Shown: positions 12,411-21,975, counted from the stretch's first letter. The stretch is DNA of 64,000 nt from Mesopusillimonas faecipullorum (GCF_020539505.1 NZ_JACDXW010000007.1:55939-119938); one strand, 5' to 3'. The notes: generated by a model from the sequence alone, not told the origin. Numbers and translations are program-made.

Positions 12411-13778
12411 CTACGGTGCTTGAGGGGGCGCTACGGTGGTACTTGCTATTGCCTCGGGCTGTGACTCGCTTAGGGACAGCGTAGAAAGCGGCAGCGTGAT
12501 GGTGACGGCGGCGCCGCCATTCAGCAGATTTTGCGCACTAAGGCGGCCCCCGAGCGTACGCGCCACATTGAGGGAAAGGAACAAACCCAGGCCCCTGCCT
12601 GTTTGGCCCTTGCTGGACTGATAAGGCTTGCCCAATTGCGCCAATATATCGGGCGAAAAACCGGGGCCGGCATCCTGTATGGTTAGCATCAGTGTATCGT
12701 CTTGCCTATCCACGATCAGGCGCTGCCACGCAGGCGAGGCTTCCAATGCGTTGTCCAAGACGTTGCCCACCATCTGCTGCAGCGCCGAATCTGAAATAAT
12801 GCGTACGTCCGGCCCGAAGTGGTTGTCATACACCAGCTTGGCAGCGCCATGCGTGGCGCGCCATTGCTCGACTACAAACTCAAGAAACTGGTGCACCGTG
12901 GTTTCTGTGGGTGAGTCGCCGCGTGTTTCGCCGGCTGACATCAAGATGCCGGTGACGATGGCTTTGCAGCGTGCCACTTGTATCTGCATCTCGCTGATTT
13001 CCTGACCCAGCTCGGGATCATCGGTAAATGGCGGCATGTGGCGCCAATCTCCCAAAATCACAGCAAGGGTGGACAAAGGCGTGCCTAGTTCATGCGCAGC
13101 CCCCGAGGCGAGCAAGCCCATGCGCACGATATGCTCTTCTTCGACGGCACGCTGGCGCAAGGCAGCCAGATGCTGATCGCGGTCGCGCAGATTGTGGTTG
13201 ATGCGCGTAATGAACACGACCAATAATGCGGCGTTCAGCACAAAACATAGCAGCAGGCCTTGAATGTAAGGGCTGGTCAGGCCCATATCGTGATCCAAGG
13301 GTAGATCCAGGGGTTGGCTGGCCAAGGCAAGGCCCGCCACGCAGCAGGCGGTAACACCCACCACTACCCAGGTGGACCAAGGCTGAAGCAACACGGCCGC
13401 CAGCGCGGCTTGTAGCAAGAAAAGAAAGATAAAGGGGTTGGTGGTGCCACCGCTGCAATAAAGCAACGCTGTTAGTATCCCCACGTCTACCAGCAAGGCT
13501 ACCAGTAGCTCCATATTGGTGACGGGGCGTCGCGCTTGCAACCTAAGCACGCTGATTGCGTTGAAGGCGGCCAGCGCCAACACCAGCGTCAGCATGATGT
13601 CTATGGGAAGCGGTATCTCAAACAGAAAATAGGCCGTCCCGATGGTGGCAATCTGCCCCAGCACGGCTATCCAGCGCAGCAAAATCAGCTGCTGCATATT
13701 TTTATAGCCGGCGGCGCCGTCTGGGTCTGGCAGTGTGATTTCTTGGCCGGCTGCGGTAGGCATCATCGTGGTTCTCAT
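12411..13778 (-). CDS. regB: Redox sensor histidine kinase RegB/PrrB type
   Basis: This 455-residue protein has about six N-terminal membrane segments. The heptapeptide GGTTNPF (residues about 110-116) corresponds to the quinone-sensing motif of RegB. The H-box is GAAHELGTPLS with His229, and a conserved Cys271 lies in VARCKAIV, at the place of the redox-switch Cys of Rhodobacter RegB. The ATPase part shows VGNVLDNALEASP, DAGPGF and GRGLGLFLS. It likely autophosphorylates when the quinone pool or the cysteine is reduced and passes phosphate to RegA. I chose the ATG at 13778; longer in-frame starts run towards the SURF1 gene. Confidence 0.9.
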   Translation of the reverse strand: MRTTMMPTAAGQEITLPDPDGAAGYKNMQQLILLRWIAVLGQIATIGTAYFLFEIPLPIDIMLTLVLALAAFNAISVLRLQARRPVTNMELLVALLVDVGILTALLYCSGGTTNPFIFLFLLQAALAAVLLQPWSTWVVVGVTACCVAGLALASQPLDLPLDHDMGLTSPYIQGLLLCFVLNAALLVVFITRINHNLRDRDQHLAALRQRAVEEEHIVRMGLLASGAAHELGTPLSTLAVILGDWRHMPPFTDDPELGQEISEMQIQVARCKAIVTGILMSAGETRGDSPTETTVHQFLEFVVEQWRATHGAAKLVYDNHFGPDVRIISDSALQQMVGNVLDNALEASPAWQRLIVDRQDDTLMLTIQDAGPGFSPDILAQLGKPYQSSKGQTGRGLGLFLSLNVARTLGGRLSAQNLLNGGAAVTITLPLSTLSLSESQPEAIASTTVAPPQAP

Positions 13779-13828
13779 GAGCGTGCAGTGTAAACCTTGC
13801 GGTTCAGGTATGCCTCGCCCAGCTTTTC

Positions 13829-14659
13829 TTAGCGTGACCGACGCAGCCGATATTCTTCGCGTATGACGTAGGCAGAGGCTGCGGCCACCATGATTGCCAG
13901 CCCGAACCACGTCAGCATGTACATCAGATGGTTATCTGGAAATTTGATGACTGTCAGGCCCGCGACGGGGAGCATCTCGTTGGGCAGGCGGGTGGGAGGC
14001 TCTATCGTCAGCTCGGGCGGTACAGGCTTTTGAGCCTGTACATCAATAAAGTAGGGGGCAACGGGCTTCAGTCCCAGGTAAGAAGCCAGTTGCTCGACAT
14101 CGCGCGAGTACCAAAGCCCCTGAGCGGGTTCGTTGCTACGTAAAAATGTCCCTTCGGGCTCGCTTAGGCGTAGCAGGCCGGTCAGCGACAGTGCTTGGGC
14201 AGGGGTGGGCGCGTCGCGCCATGAGTCGTTGGGCTGGGCTCGGGGGACAAAGCCCCGGTTGATGAAAACGATATCGTCTTCCGGGGTCTGCAAAGGCGTC
14301 ATCACCCAGTAGCCTCTACCCAGCACGGTGTTGGCTTCTACCAGCGTGGTTTGATCGTAGCGTAACCTGCCCTCCAGCTTTACCCGCAGGTACTCGTAGT
14401 CTTGAGGGGCGGCGAGTACGTCGGCCCATGCGCTTTGCGCAGGTGCGGCGGTAGCTGGGGCCTGAATACGAGCTTCCACGCGTTCGACCAACTCGTGCTT
14501 CCAGACGCGCCGTTCGGCTTGCCATACGCCCAGGGCGATAAAGCCGCAGAACGCTGTCAGAGCCAGCAGGCCCCAAATGATCAGGGCCGTCATCCTCATC
14601 GGACGCCGGCCCCGGCCATCGGCCCGGGCGGCGGGCGACGATGCATTAGGTTTAAGCAT
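13829..14659 (-). CDS. SURF1-family oxidase assembly protein
   Basis: A 276-residue protein with one membrane helix near each end (about residues 22-46 and 245-265) and a periplasmic domain between them. Typical motifs are GVWQAERRVWKHEL, the YEYLRVKLEGRL segment and GRGYWVMTPLQ..DDIVFINRGFVP. SURF1 proteins help haem insertion into the catalytic subunit of haem-copper oxidases. It follows cyoD by 29 bp on the same strand, so it should serve the quinol oxidase rather than a cytochrome c oxidase. ATG 14659 gives a short basic lead; the internal MRMTALII start is possible. Confidence 0.88.
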   Translation of the reverse strand: MLKPNASSPAARADGRGRRPMRMTALIIWGLLALTAFCGFIALGVWQAERRVWKHELVERVEARIQAPATAAPAQSAWADVLAAPQDYEYLRVKLEGRLRYDQTTLVEANTVLGRGYWVMTPLQTPEDDIVFINRGFVPRAQPNDSWRDAPTPAQALSLTGLLRLSEPEGTFLRSNEPAQGLWYSRDVEQLASYLGLKPVAPYFIDVQAQKPVPPELTIEPPTRLPNEMLPVAGLTVIKFPDNHLMYMLTWFGLAIMVAAASAYVIREEYRLRRSR

Positions 14660-14688
14660 GGGGAAGCCCCGTTACCTTGCCGCCTTGC

Positions 14689-15090
14689 TTACAGGATTTT
14701 CTGCATGTCGTGGATCATGTCAGGCATCATGTTGGTGTTCAAGTGGTACATCACCCACAGTGAGCCGGCCAGCGCGATAACCACAATGATGATCGTAAAC
14801 ACCAAGGCCAACATATTCCAGCCGCCTTCGGCGCTGGGGGACATATGCAAGAAGTACACCATGTGCACAACCATCTGTACGGCGCCGATCAGTAGAATGA
14901 CCAGTGCGGTCGTGCCGGAGCTTTCGATCACGTTGTCCATGACCAGCCAGAACGGAATGACGGTAAGAATGACGGACAGGATAAAACCCGTCATGTAGCC
15001 ACGGAAGGTGATTTCTCCGTGTCCGTCGTCATGGTGTTCGTGGTGCTCGTGATGGTCGTCGTGGTGTGCGAGATTTTGGTGAGTGCTCAT
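14689..15090 (-). CDS. cyoD: Cytochrome bo3 ubiquinol oxidase subunit IV
   Basis: This 133-residue protein has three hydrophobic helices (GFILSVILTVIPFWL, ALVILLIGAVQMVVHMVYFLHM, LALVFTIIIVVIALAGSLWVM), as in CyoD/CoxD. The N-terminal 30 residues are strikingly His/Asp-rich (repeated HHDDHHEHHEH), more so than in E. coli CyoD, and could bind metal. Its start overlaps the cyoC stop by four bases, and the SURF1 gene follows. Confidence 0.9.
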   Translation of the reverse strand: MSTHQNLAHHDDHHEHHEHHDDGHGEITFRGYMTGFILSVILTVIPFWLVMDNVIESSGTTALVILLIGAVQMVVHMVYFLHMSPSAEGGWNMLALVFTIIIVVIALAGSLWVMYHLNTNMMPDMIHDMQKIL

Positions 15091-15728
15091 GGCAGGACTC
15101 CCATCAGGTAGACGAAGGTAAAGACGGCAATCCAGATCAAGTCAAGGAAGTGCCAGAACATGGACAAGCACATCAGGCGGCGACGGTTGGCGGGAACAAG
15201 ACCGTGCTTTTTCAATTGGAACAGCAGGGTTACCAGCCAGATGACGCCGAAGGTGACGTGCAGACCGTGAGTGCCAACCAAGGTAAAGAAGGCCGACAGG
15301 AAGGCGCTGCGCTGGGGCACGGCACCCAGATGAATCAGATGCGCAAACTCGTAGAGTTCAAGACCCAGGAAGGCCAGGCCGAACAAGCCGGTGACAGCCA
15401 ACCAGCCCATGGCGGCGCGCAAGCGGTTGCGTTGAGCTTCCAGCATGCAAAAGCCGTAGGTGATGGAAGACAGCAACAGCATTGCCGTGTTCATCGCCAC
15501 TAACTTCAGGTCGAAGAGGTCGGCGCCCGAAGGGCCGGCCGCATAGTTACGGCCCAGCACGGCATACACCGCGAACAAGATGGCGAAGATCAGGCAATCG
15601 CTCATCAGGTAGATCCAGAACCCCAAAGAGGTGCCGTGCTGAGGATGATGCTCTTTCTTCAGGAAGAAGGACATTTTCCCGGGCGCGCCGGAGGCGCCCG
15701 GATGATGAAGGGTAGTGGAATCAGACAT
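15087..15728 (-). CDS. cyoC: Cytochrome bo3 ubiquinol oxidase subunit III
   Basis: A 213-residue protein with five transmembrane helices and the family motifs [32 protein letters not shown] and [15 protein letters not shown]. Subunit III has no redox centre and stabilises the oxidase. The ATG at 15728 lies eight bases inside the end of cyoB, giving start [11 protein letters not shown]; a much longer in-frame extension over cyoB is not credible. It overlaps cyoD as ATGA. Confidence 0.93.
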   Translation of the reverse strand: MSDSTTLHHPGASGAPGKMSFFLKKEHHPQHGTSLGFWIYLMSDCLIFAILFAVYAVLGRNYAAGPSGADLFDLKLVAMNTAMLLLSSITYGFCMLEAQRNRLRAAMGWLAVTGLFGLAFLGLELYEFAHLIHLGAVPQRSAFLSAFFTLVGTHGLHVTFGVIWLVTLLFQLKKHGLVPANRRRLMCLSMFWHFLDLIWIAVFTFVYLMGVLP

Positions 15729-17715
15729 GGTTGCTAGCGAGCTGACGTGTACGTTCGGCCTCGACGCTTTCGACTTCTTCAGCCGATATGTAGTAGTCGC
15801 GGTTGTAATTGAAGGTGTGGTAGACGGAGCCACCAATGACGGCCAGGAAGCTCAGTCCGGCCAACAGCCACATATGCCAGATCAGGGCAAAACCCATGAC
15901 GGTGCACAGGCCCGCCAAGATAATGCCTGCACCGGTGTTCTTGGGCATGTGGATGGGCAAGAAACCTTTGGTCAGGCGTTCAGCACCGTGCTGCTTCATT
16001 TGCCACCAGGCGTCGCCTTCGTGTACCAGTGGTGTGAACGCAAAGTTATAGCTGGGAGGAGGAGAGGACGTTGCCCATTCCAGGGTACGGCCATCCCAAG
16101 GGTCGCCCGAGGTATCGCGCAGCGAGTCACGGCGCAGGTAGCTGACGACCAATTGGATGAGGAAGCAAGCAATACCCAGTGCAATCAACACGGCACCGCA
16201 AGCTGCAATCTGGAACCAGATTTGCAACGAGGGGTCGTCGAAGTGGCTGACGCGGCGCGTAACGCCCATGAAACCCAGCACGTACAAGGGCGCGAAGGCG
16301 ACCCAGAAGCCGGTGACCCAGAACCAGAACGAGCATTTGCCCCAGAACGGATCAAGCTTGTAGCCAAAAGCCTTGGGGAACCAGTAGACGATGGCGGCAA
16401 AGATACCGAACACCACGCCACCGATAATGACGTTGTGGAAGTGGGCGATCAGGAAGAGGCTGTTGTGCAAGACGAAGTCGGCTGCCGGAATCGCCAGCAT
16501 GACACCTGTCATACCGCCGATAACGAAGGTCAGCATGAAGGCAACAGTCCACATCATGGGCACTTCGAAGCGGATACGGCCCCGATACATGGTGAACAGC
16601 CAGTTGAATACCTTGGCCCCGGTCGGTATCGAGATGATCATGGTCGCGATGCCGAAGAAGGAGTTGACGCTGGCCCCCGACCCCATGGTAAAGAAGTGGT
16701 GCAGCCAAACCAGGTAAGACAGCACGGTAATGACCACGGAGGCATACACCATAGAGGTATAGCCAAACAGACGCTTGCCGCTATAGGTGGCAACAATCTC
16801 GGAGAACACGCCGAACAGCGGCAGAATCAGGATATAGACTTCGGGGTGGCCCCAGATCCAGATCAGGTTCACGTACATCATGGGGTTGCCACCCAGATCG
16901 TTCGTGAAGAAGTTCATGTCCAGATACCGGTCAAGGCTAAGCAGGGCCAAGACCGCAGTCAAGATGGGGAAGGTGGCCACGATCAGAACGTTGGCGCACA
17001 GCGACGTCCAGGTGAACACGGGCATCTTCATCATCTGCATGCCAGGGGCGCGCATCTTGATGATGGTAACGATAAGGTTGATGCCTGATAGCGTGGTACC
17101 CACGCCCGCTATCTGCAGCGCCCATATGTAGTAATCCACCCCTACGCTAGGGCTCTGTTCTGCGCCGGAAAGCGGCGGATAAGCCAGCCAGCCGGCCGTG
17201 GAGAATTCGCCCACGAACAGCGAGGCCATGACCAGTACGGCACCCGATGTCGTCATCCAGAAGCTGAAGTTGTTCAGGAAGGGGAAGGCCACGTCGCGCG
17301 CGCCGATTTGCAGGGGCACGACATAGTTCATCAGGCCCGTGATCAGCGGCATGGCTACGAAGAAGATCATGATGACGCCGTGCGCCGTAAAGATCTGGTC
17401 GTAGTGGTGCGGCGGCAAGTAACCCATGTTGTCGCCGAAAGCCATGGCCTGGTGTAGGCGCATCATGATGGCATCGGCAAAGCCGCGCAGCAGCATGATG
17501 ATGCCCAGAATCATATACATGATCCCGATCTTCTTGTGGTCAATGCTGGTGAACCACTCGCTCCACAAGTAGCCCCAGACCTTGAAATAGGTCAGGGCGC
17601 CTAGCAGGGCGATACCGCCCAGCATGACAACCACGAAGGTCGAAAGAATAATGGGGTCGTGGAGTGGGAAGGAATCCCAGCCAAGGCGCCCCAGAAGTAG
17701 GGTATTCAAGTCCAT
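15721..17715 (-). CDS. cyoB: Cytochrome bo3 ubiquinol oxidase subunit I
   Basis: This 664-residue haem-copper oxidase subunit has about 15 membrane helices. The low-spin haem ligand lies in [16 protein letters not shown], the CuB/Tyr site in [15 protein letters not shown], the adjacent His pair in [10 protein letters not shown], and high/low-spin haem ligands in [12 protein letters not shown]. An R-x-F-D-x-x-type quinol-site segment ([23 protein letters not shown]) is near the N-terminus. It reduces O2 to water and pumps protons using ubiquinol. It is in an operon cyoABCD-SURF1. Confidence 0.97.
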   Translation of the reverse strand: MDLNTLLLGRLGWDSFPLHDPIILSTFVVVMLGGIALLGALTYFKVWGYLWSEWFTSIDHKKIGIMYMILGIIMLLRGFADAIMMRLHQAMAFGDNMGYLPPHHYDQIFTAHGVIMIFFVAMPLITGLMNYVVPLQIGARDVAFPFLNNFSFWMTTSGAVLVMASLFVGEFSTAGWLAYPPLSGAEQSPSVGVDYYIWALQIAGVGTTLSGINLIVTIIKMRAPGMQMMKMPVFTWTSLCANVLIVATFPILTAVLALLSLDRYLDMNFFTNDLGGNPMMYVNLIWIWGHPEVYILILPLFGVFSEIVATYSGKRLFGYTSMVYASVVITVLSYLVWLHHFFTMGSGASVNSFFGIATMIISIPTGAKVFNWLFTMYRGRIRFEVPMMWTVAFMLTFVIGGMTGVMLAIPAADFVLHNSLFLIAHFHNVIIGGVVFGIFAAIVYWFPKAFGYKLDPFWGKCSFWFWVTGFWVAFAPLYVLGFMGVTRRVSHFDDPSLQIWFQIAACGAVLIALGIACFLIQLVVSYLRRDSLRDTSGDPWDGRTLEWATSSPPPSYNFAFTPLVHEGDAWWQMKQHGAERLTKGFLPIHMPKNTGAGIILAGLCTVMGFALIWHMWLLAGLSFLAVIGGSVYHTFNYNRDYYISAEEVESVEAERTRQLASNHV

Positions 17716-17866
17716 GGGTCAGACAACGGCAAAACCGGGAACACTGGGTGGTGCTCCCTTGGTTGAAAAAAAGCCCCCACGCTACGCCTGCGGCATGCGG
17801 CCCGAAGGGCGGACTGCACGCCTGAACATCTCCCGCTAAGGGATGAAGCTTGGGCGACGCGCCGGC

Positions 17867-18937
17867 TTAGCGCACAGCGTTCATCAATTGCAGCGAAGCA
17901 AAGGCAGGGTCATCGATGGTGCAGATGGCGCTGACGTAGGTACGTTCAGGTGCGCTTTCAAGGCCCAACTTGCTACGCGTCAACGTATCCAGTGTGGCCA
18001 GGTGCACGGTGCCGGGCAAGCCCAGACCACCTTGAGCATCGACCGCCATAATGTCGCGCATGCACATACGATTCGGTTCTACGCAGCGGTTCAGGATGGC
18101 GTTGTAGAGCCCATCGGAGACGCTGGCGTAATAACGGATAGGTTCGCGCTCGCTAGGTGCTTCGAGCTGCAGGTAGGTGACGCGATCGAGGGTCAGGTCG
18201 CTTTGACGTACACGGTTAACCCATTGATCGAAGTCTGGCTGCGACAGTCCGTGGAACTTGAAATTCATCCAAGAGAAGCCGGCGCCGCTATAGTTGGCCG
18301 AAAAGCCTTTATAAATGCCTGCTTCGTTGATAACGGCATGCAATTGTGTCTGCATACCTGCCATCGTATAAATTTGGCCGGCCAGTGCGGGGATGTAGAA
18401 GGAGTTCATCACCGTAGAGGACGTCAGCTTGAACTGAATCGGCCTATCTACCGGTGCCGCCAGCTCGTTGACGGTAGCGATGTTGTATTCGGGATATAAA
18501 AAGAGCCATTTCCAGTCGAGTGAAACGACTTCCACGACCAGTGGCTTGACGTCGGCGGGCAGCGGTTCGGTGGCGGAAATGCGATCCAGAGGGCGATAAG
18601 GGTCTAGCTTGTGAGTCGTAACCCAGGTAATGGCGCCCAGCGCAATGATGATCAGCAGGGGTACGGACCAGACCACGAGCTCGATCAGGGTGGAGTGATG
18701 CCAGTCGGGTGCATATTTGGCCTCGGTGTTTGAAGCCCGATAGCGCCAGGCGAACCAGACCGTCAAGCACATGACCGGCACGATGACTATAAGCATCAGT
18801 GCGACGGAAATGTAGATGAGGTCGCGTTGCTGGATGGCAATGTCGCCCGAAGGAGACAGCACGACTGCCTTGCAGCCCGTAAGCAGGGCGGCAAGCGAGA
18901 AGAGGGAGAGAAGGCGTATAAGTTTGGAGCGAGGCAT
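17867..18937 (-). CDS. cyoA: Cytochrome bo3 ubiquinol oxidase subunit II
   Basis: A 356-residue lipoprotein precursor: signal LLSLFSLAALLTGC with lipobox LTGC, two membrane helices (YISVALMLIVIVPVMCLTVWF and LIELVVWSVPLLIIIALGAITW), then a periplasmic cupredoxin-like domain (VVSLDWKWLFLYPEYNIATVNELA, MNSFYIPALAGQIYTMAGMQT). The CuA ligand set of cytochrome c oxidases is not seen, as expected for a quinol oxidase. It is first in the operon. The 151-bp gap to cyoB is longer than other gaps here and contains GC-rich palindromic sequence of unknown role. Confidence 0.94.
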   Translation of the reverse strand: MPRSKLIRLLSLFSLAALLTGCKAVVLSPSGDIAIQQRDLIYISVALMLIVIVPVMCLTVWFAWRYRASNTEAKYAPDWHHSTLIELVVWSVPLLIIIALGAITWVTTHKLDPYRPLDRISATEPLPADVKPLVVEVVSLDWKWLFLYPEYNIATVNELAAPVDRPIQFKLTSSTVMNSFYIPALAGQIYTMAGMQTQLHAVINEAGIYKGFSANYSGAGFSWMNFKFHGLSQPDFDQWVNRVRQSDLTLDRVTYLQLEAPSEREPIRYYASVSDGLYNAILNRCVEPNRMCMRDIMAVDAQGGLGLPGTVHLATLDTLTRSKLGLESAPERTYVSAICTIDDPAFASLQLMNAVR

Positions 18938-19010
18938 GCCGGGATGTTACGTGCTTGGTTGCCGATAAGGTTGGAGCATATACTTGAACAAGGCGGCGCG
19001 ACATTGGACA

Positions 19011-19030
19011 TTTTGTCCCAGTGGACAAAA
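19011..19030. promoter_or_regulatory. 20-bp perfect palindrome in the cyoA/MFS divergent region
   Basis: TTTTGTCC-CAGT-GGACAAAA is an 8-4-8 perfect inverted repeat. A further GGACA starts 7 bp before it (TTGGACATTTTGTCC), so the GGAC element occurs three times within 25 bp. It lies 74 bp before cyoA and 45 bp before the divergent MFS gene. It looks like an operator; the binding protein is unknown. Confidence 0.5.
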
Positions 19031-19074
19031 CCAGAGCAACTTAACAGCGCCGATTTTTTGCATAAGGAGACCCT

Positions 19075-20427
19075 ATGTCACCCACATTGGCCCAGACTGG
19101 CTACTCGTCTACCGTGCCATCGACGCACGGGTCCATTGATCCTGTCCCCGTCGCCCCCAGCGAAATCGCTGTCGGCGTCATCATCGGACGAGCTTCCGAG
19201 TACTTCGATTTCTTTGTGTACGGCTTGGCCTCAGTGCTGGTGTTTCCAGCGCTGTTCTTTCCGTTTGTCGATCCGCTTACGGGCACATTGTACGCTTTTG
19301 CCATTTTTTCTCTGGCCTTTATAGCCAGGCCTTTTGGTACGTCGCTGTTCATGGCCATACAGCGCCATTGGGGGCGTGGCACCAAACTGACGGTTGCGCT
19401 GTTTCTTTTGGGCACCGCCACAGCGGGTATCGCCTTTTTGCCCACCTTCCAGTCCATGGGGGTGTTCGCCATCGTCTTGCTGGCTTTTTTCCGGGTACTG
19501 CAGGGCCTGGCATTTGGCGGCTCTTGGGACGGACTGCCTTCCTTGCTGGCGCTCAATGCACCCAAGGGGCGTAGGGGTTGGTACGCCATGCTTGGGCAAC
19601 TGGGGGCCCCCATAGGGTTCATGGTTGCGGCTGGCTTGTTTCTGTACCTGCATCTCAACCTCAGCACCGAAGATTTTCTTAGCTGGGGATGGCGCTTTCC
19701 CTTCTTTGCGGCCATGGCCATCAACATTGTGGCCTTGTTTGCCCGCCTGCGCTTGGTAGCCACCGAAGAATACACGCAGCTGCTTGATGAGCGTGCCCTA
19801 GAGCCCATAGGCACACTTGAGATGCTGGGCAGCCAAGGCTACAACCTGTTCATTGGTGCTTTTGCTGCGCTGGCAAGCTACGCGCTCTTTCATCTGGTCA
19901 CTATCTTCCCGCTTTCCTGGATAGCGCTCGAAGCCTCTCAGGAAATCCCGCAGGTACTCACCATACAGATCATAGGCGCGGGCTTGGCCATTATCGGTAC
20001 GATACTGTCGGGCGTCATTGCCGATTACTTCGGTCGTCGCACCACCTTGGCTGCGCTGGCATTGTTGATTGCTGTGTTTGGTCTGTTTGCGCCTCGCATG
20101 CTGAGTGGCGGCGAGTTCGGCCAAGACGCCTTCATCTTGTTAGGCTTTGCCTTGCTGGGTCTTTCTTACGGCCAATCCACCGGTACGGTAACAGCCAAGT
20201 TCCTGCCACGTTACCGCTACACGGGGGCTGCGCTTACCTCGGATTTGGCTTGGCTGTTTGGAGCGGCTTTTGCGCCTCTGCTTGTGTTGGATCTTTCCGT
20301 GCGCTTCGGCTTGGTTGCCGTTAGCGGCTACCTGTTGTCAGGGGCGGCTTGCACGCTGTTGGCGCTCTGGATCAATCGCCACATCAAGCCTCTTACGCCC
20401 CGTAACTTGGCGCGCAAGGCTAGCTAA
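19075..20427 (+). CDS. MFS transporter, metabolite:H+ symporter-like
   Basis: A 450-residue carrier with about 12 membrane segments. The first helix region EYFDFFVYGLASVLVFPALFFPF resembles the metabolite:H+ symporter group (KgtP/ShiA type, where E-x-x-D-x-x-x-Y is typical), and RVLQGLAFGGSWDGLPSLLA matches its RxxQGxxxGGxxxG motif. Substrate cannot be read from sequence; dicarboxylates or aromatic acids are usual for the group. It is divergent from cyoA, with a good AAGGAGA ribosome site. Confidence 0.85.
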   Translation: MSPTLAQTGYSSTVPSTHGSIDPVPVAPSEIAVGVIIGRASEYFDFFVYGLASVLVFPALFFPFVDPLTGTLYAFAIFSLAFIARPFGTSLFMAIQRHWGRGTKLTVALFLLGTATAGIAFLPTFQSMGVFAIVLLAFFRVLQGLAFGGSWDGLPSLLALNAPKGRRGWYAMLGQLGAPIGFMVAAGLFLYLHLNLSTEDFLSWGWRFPFFAAMAINIVALFARLRLVATEEYTQLLDERALEPIGTLEMLGSQGYNLFIGAFAALASYALFHLVTIFPLSWIALEASQEIPQVLTIQIIGAGLAIIGTILSGVIADYFGRRTTLAALALLIAVFGLFAPRMLSGGEFGQDAFILLGFALLGLSYGQSTGTVTAKFLPRYRYTGAALTSDLAWLFGAAFAPLLVLDLSVRFGLVAVSGYLLSGAACTLLALWINRHIKPLTPRNLARKAS

Positions 20428-20455
20428 GTCTGTAAAGCCTTCGGCCTTCTGCTTG

Positions 20456-20486
20456 ACGGCGGCTCCCCGCATTGGGGGGGCGCCGT
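20456..20486 (+). terminator. Probable terminator after the MFS gene
   Basis: ACGGCGgCtCCCC-gcatt-GGGGgGgCGCCGT forms a long GC-rich stem followed by TCTATTTAT, 28 bp after the MFS stop. The fic gene converges from the other side. Confidence 0.55.
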
Positions 20487-20551
20487 TCTATTTATCGCAG
20501 CGTAAAAGTGGGCGTCTATTAGCTTGGTGGCTTGCTGTTCCCCGAGTCAGG

Positions 20552-21184
20552 CTAAGTATGGCCTGGCTGGTTCACCAGCATAGAACGTGCGGTGTCGCGC
20601 GTCTGGGTATTGGCGTGCAGCAAGTCGGCCAACAGTGTTTCATCGCCATGGTACGACTGGATCATCGCCGCTAAAAAGCGCTCGGGCGCAATCTGATGCC
20701 AGCTGATGTGATAGCCGCAAGCGTGGGCGAGCAAACCAAACATTTCTCGCATGCTGCGACCGTTTCCCTCGCGGAATGGGTGCAGCACATTCCATTCGGC
20801 TAAATAGTGTGCGGCGCGTTTGCAAAATGGGGCTATCGCCAAGCCACGTAGTTCGTGCTCGGCCTGAAAGGCCTGCGAGAGCAGTGCAGCCTGGGGCGCT
20901 ATGCGTGCATGATGTGCGAAGCGGGTTGTACCTTTGGAAATATCCACGCTGCGTAGCTCGCCCGCCCATTCATACACGTCGCCAAATAAATGTTTATGGA
21001 TGGCCTGCAGATGGGCAAGATCAAAGTGGCCCCCGATGGGTTTAAGTGCGAGTTGGGCTGCCCTTAACGCAAAAAGGCCCGATTCGACTCGGGCCAATTC
21101 GTGGGCGTCGTACAGATTGAAGCGGTTTTTTAATACACCGCTTTCGGCATGAGTGTAGCTGTCTGCATTAGCGCTGTACTTCAT
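20552..21184 (-). CDS. Fic-domain AMP-transferase toxin
   Basis: A 210-residue Fic protein with the complete active-site motif HPFREGNGRSMR at residues 135-146 (catalytic His135; anion hole and ATP contacts E139 to R143) and the upstream flap/target-binding segment GDVYEWAGELRSVDISKG. Fic enzymes transfer AMP from ATP to a hydroxyl of a target protein; toxins of the VbhT/FicT class modify DNA gyrase and topoisomerase IV. It has no inhibitory helix of its own. That motif is in the overlapping small gene just upstream, so this is a class I Fic toxin-antitoxin pair. Confidence 0.9.
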   Translation of the reverse strand: MKYSANADSYTHAESGVLKNRFNLYDAHELARVESGLFALRAAQLALKPIGGHFDLAHLQAIHKHLFGDVYEWAGELRSVDISKGTTRFAHHARIAPQAALLSQAFQAEHELRGLAIAPFCKRAAHYLAEWNVLHPFREGNGRSMREMFGLLAHACGYHISWHQIAPERFLAAMIQSYHGDETLLADLLHANTQTRDTARSMLVNQPGHT

Positions 21185-21359
21185 GGGTAACGTGTATCGA
21201 GCGCTTGAAGAGCTCGATGGCCTGCTCGGTGCTGAGCGCCTGGCTTTGCAGGGCCGACAAACATTGCCGCGCTGTGGTGTCGAGCTCTAGGCCCTCGATG
21301 CGAAGTGAACCTACGACGTTACGAACCTGCAATTGCAAATCAATTGCCCAATTATCCAT
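21168..21359 (-). CDS. Fic antitoxin carrying the inhibitory S-x-x-x-E-G helix
   Basis: A 63-residue protein that overlaps the start of fic by 17 bp and so is translationally coupled. Residues 18-23 read SLRIEG, a match to the Fic inhibition motif [S/T]xxxE[G/N], in which the Glu blocks productive ATP binding in the toxin. The second half (ALQSQALSTEQAIELFKRSIH) looks helical and is typical of the VbhA/YhfG-like antitoxin_VbhA family. Role inferred from motif, size and gene order. Confidence 0.82.
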   Translation of the reverse strand: MDNWAIDLQLQVRNVVGSLRIEGLELDTTARQCLSALQSQALSTEQAIELFKRSIHVTHEVQR

Positions 21360-21472
21360 GCTGCCCCCTTTAACCTATCAATTATAAACCAGAAGCATTT
21401 GATTTAAAAGGATAATGGCTGGTTCTGTGGTAGGTGTGCGGCAGATGGTGGCGCGGCGTTTGGATGATTAAG

Positions 21473-21853
21473 CTAATCGATAAACTCACCGGCCACATAC
21501 TGCCAAACACCATTCACACGCTCGAACCGGCTGACTTCATGCAGTCTGTGTGCCCTTCCATGCAGGCGACTGCGGGCAACGAATTCCACCCGTGCATGGT
21601 TATCGTCCGTTTGATCGTGTGTTTTGATCTGCAGGCCCAGCCATTTCAGGCCAGGTGGATTGGGTTCCAGCTTGCTCGGTCGAGTGCTTAAGTGCCAGGT
21701 GTCCAGCAAGTAATCCAGTCTGTCCAGAACAAAGGCCGAGTAGCGCGAGCGCATGAGGGCGACAGCGGTGGGGGCCTGCAGATGCAAGGGGCCCTCATGC
21801 CAGGGGCCGCAACAACGATCGTAAGACTGACCGCTTTGGCAAGGGCAATTCAT
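21473..21853 (-). CDS. YchJ-like SEC-C motif protein (UPF0225)
   Basis: A 126-residue protein starting MNCPCQSGQSYDRCCGPWH, the N-terminal SEC-C type zinc-binding signature of the YchJ family. Next comes TAVALMRSRYSAFVLDRLDYLLDTWHLSTRP, also family-typical, and an NTF2-like domain ending in W-x-Y-V-x-G. E. coli YchJ has two SEC-C motifs, but this protein has only the N-terminal one, as in many shorter members. Biochemical role not established. An in-frame 23-codon upstream extension looks non-coding; the ATG at 21853 starts exactly at the motif. Confidence 0.85.
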   Translation of the reverse strand: MNCPCQSGQSYDRCCGPWHEGPLHLQAPTAVALMRSRYSAFVLDRLDYLLDTWHLSTRPSKLEPNPPGLKWLGLQIKTHDQTDDNHARVEFVARSRLHGRAHRLHEVSRFERVNGVWQYVAGEFID

Positions 21854-21975
21854 GGGTTGGGGGTCTTGAGAAAGTCGTGACGCTTGGCATGATACATGGC
21901 GTGGTTCACTTGGGTAATCCACTGCGGCAGAGCCTCTGGGGTCTACTGGTGTAACGGATGCGGCGCTCCTGCCGA

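Noticed and set aside
15715..17088. 457-codon open frame on the plus strand
   Set aside because: It is antisense to cyoB, a clear oxidase subunit with intact haem ligands; composition (His/Gln/Asp-rich, no fold) is that of a GC-driven shadow frame.
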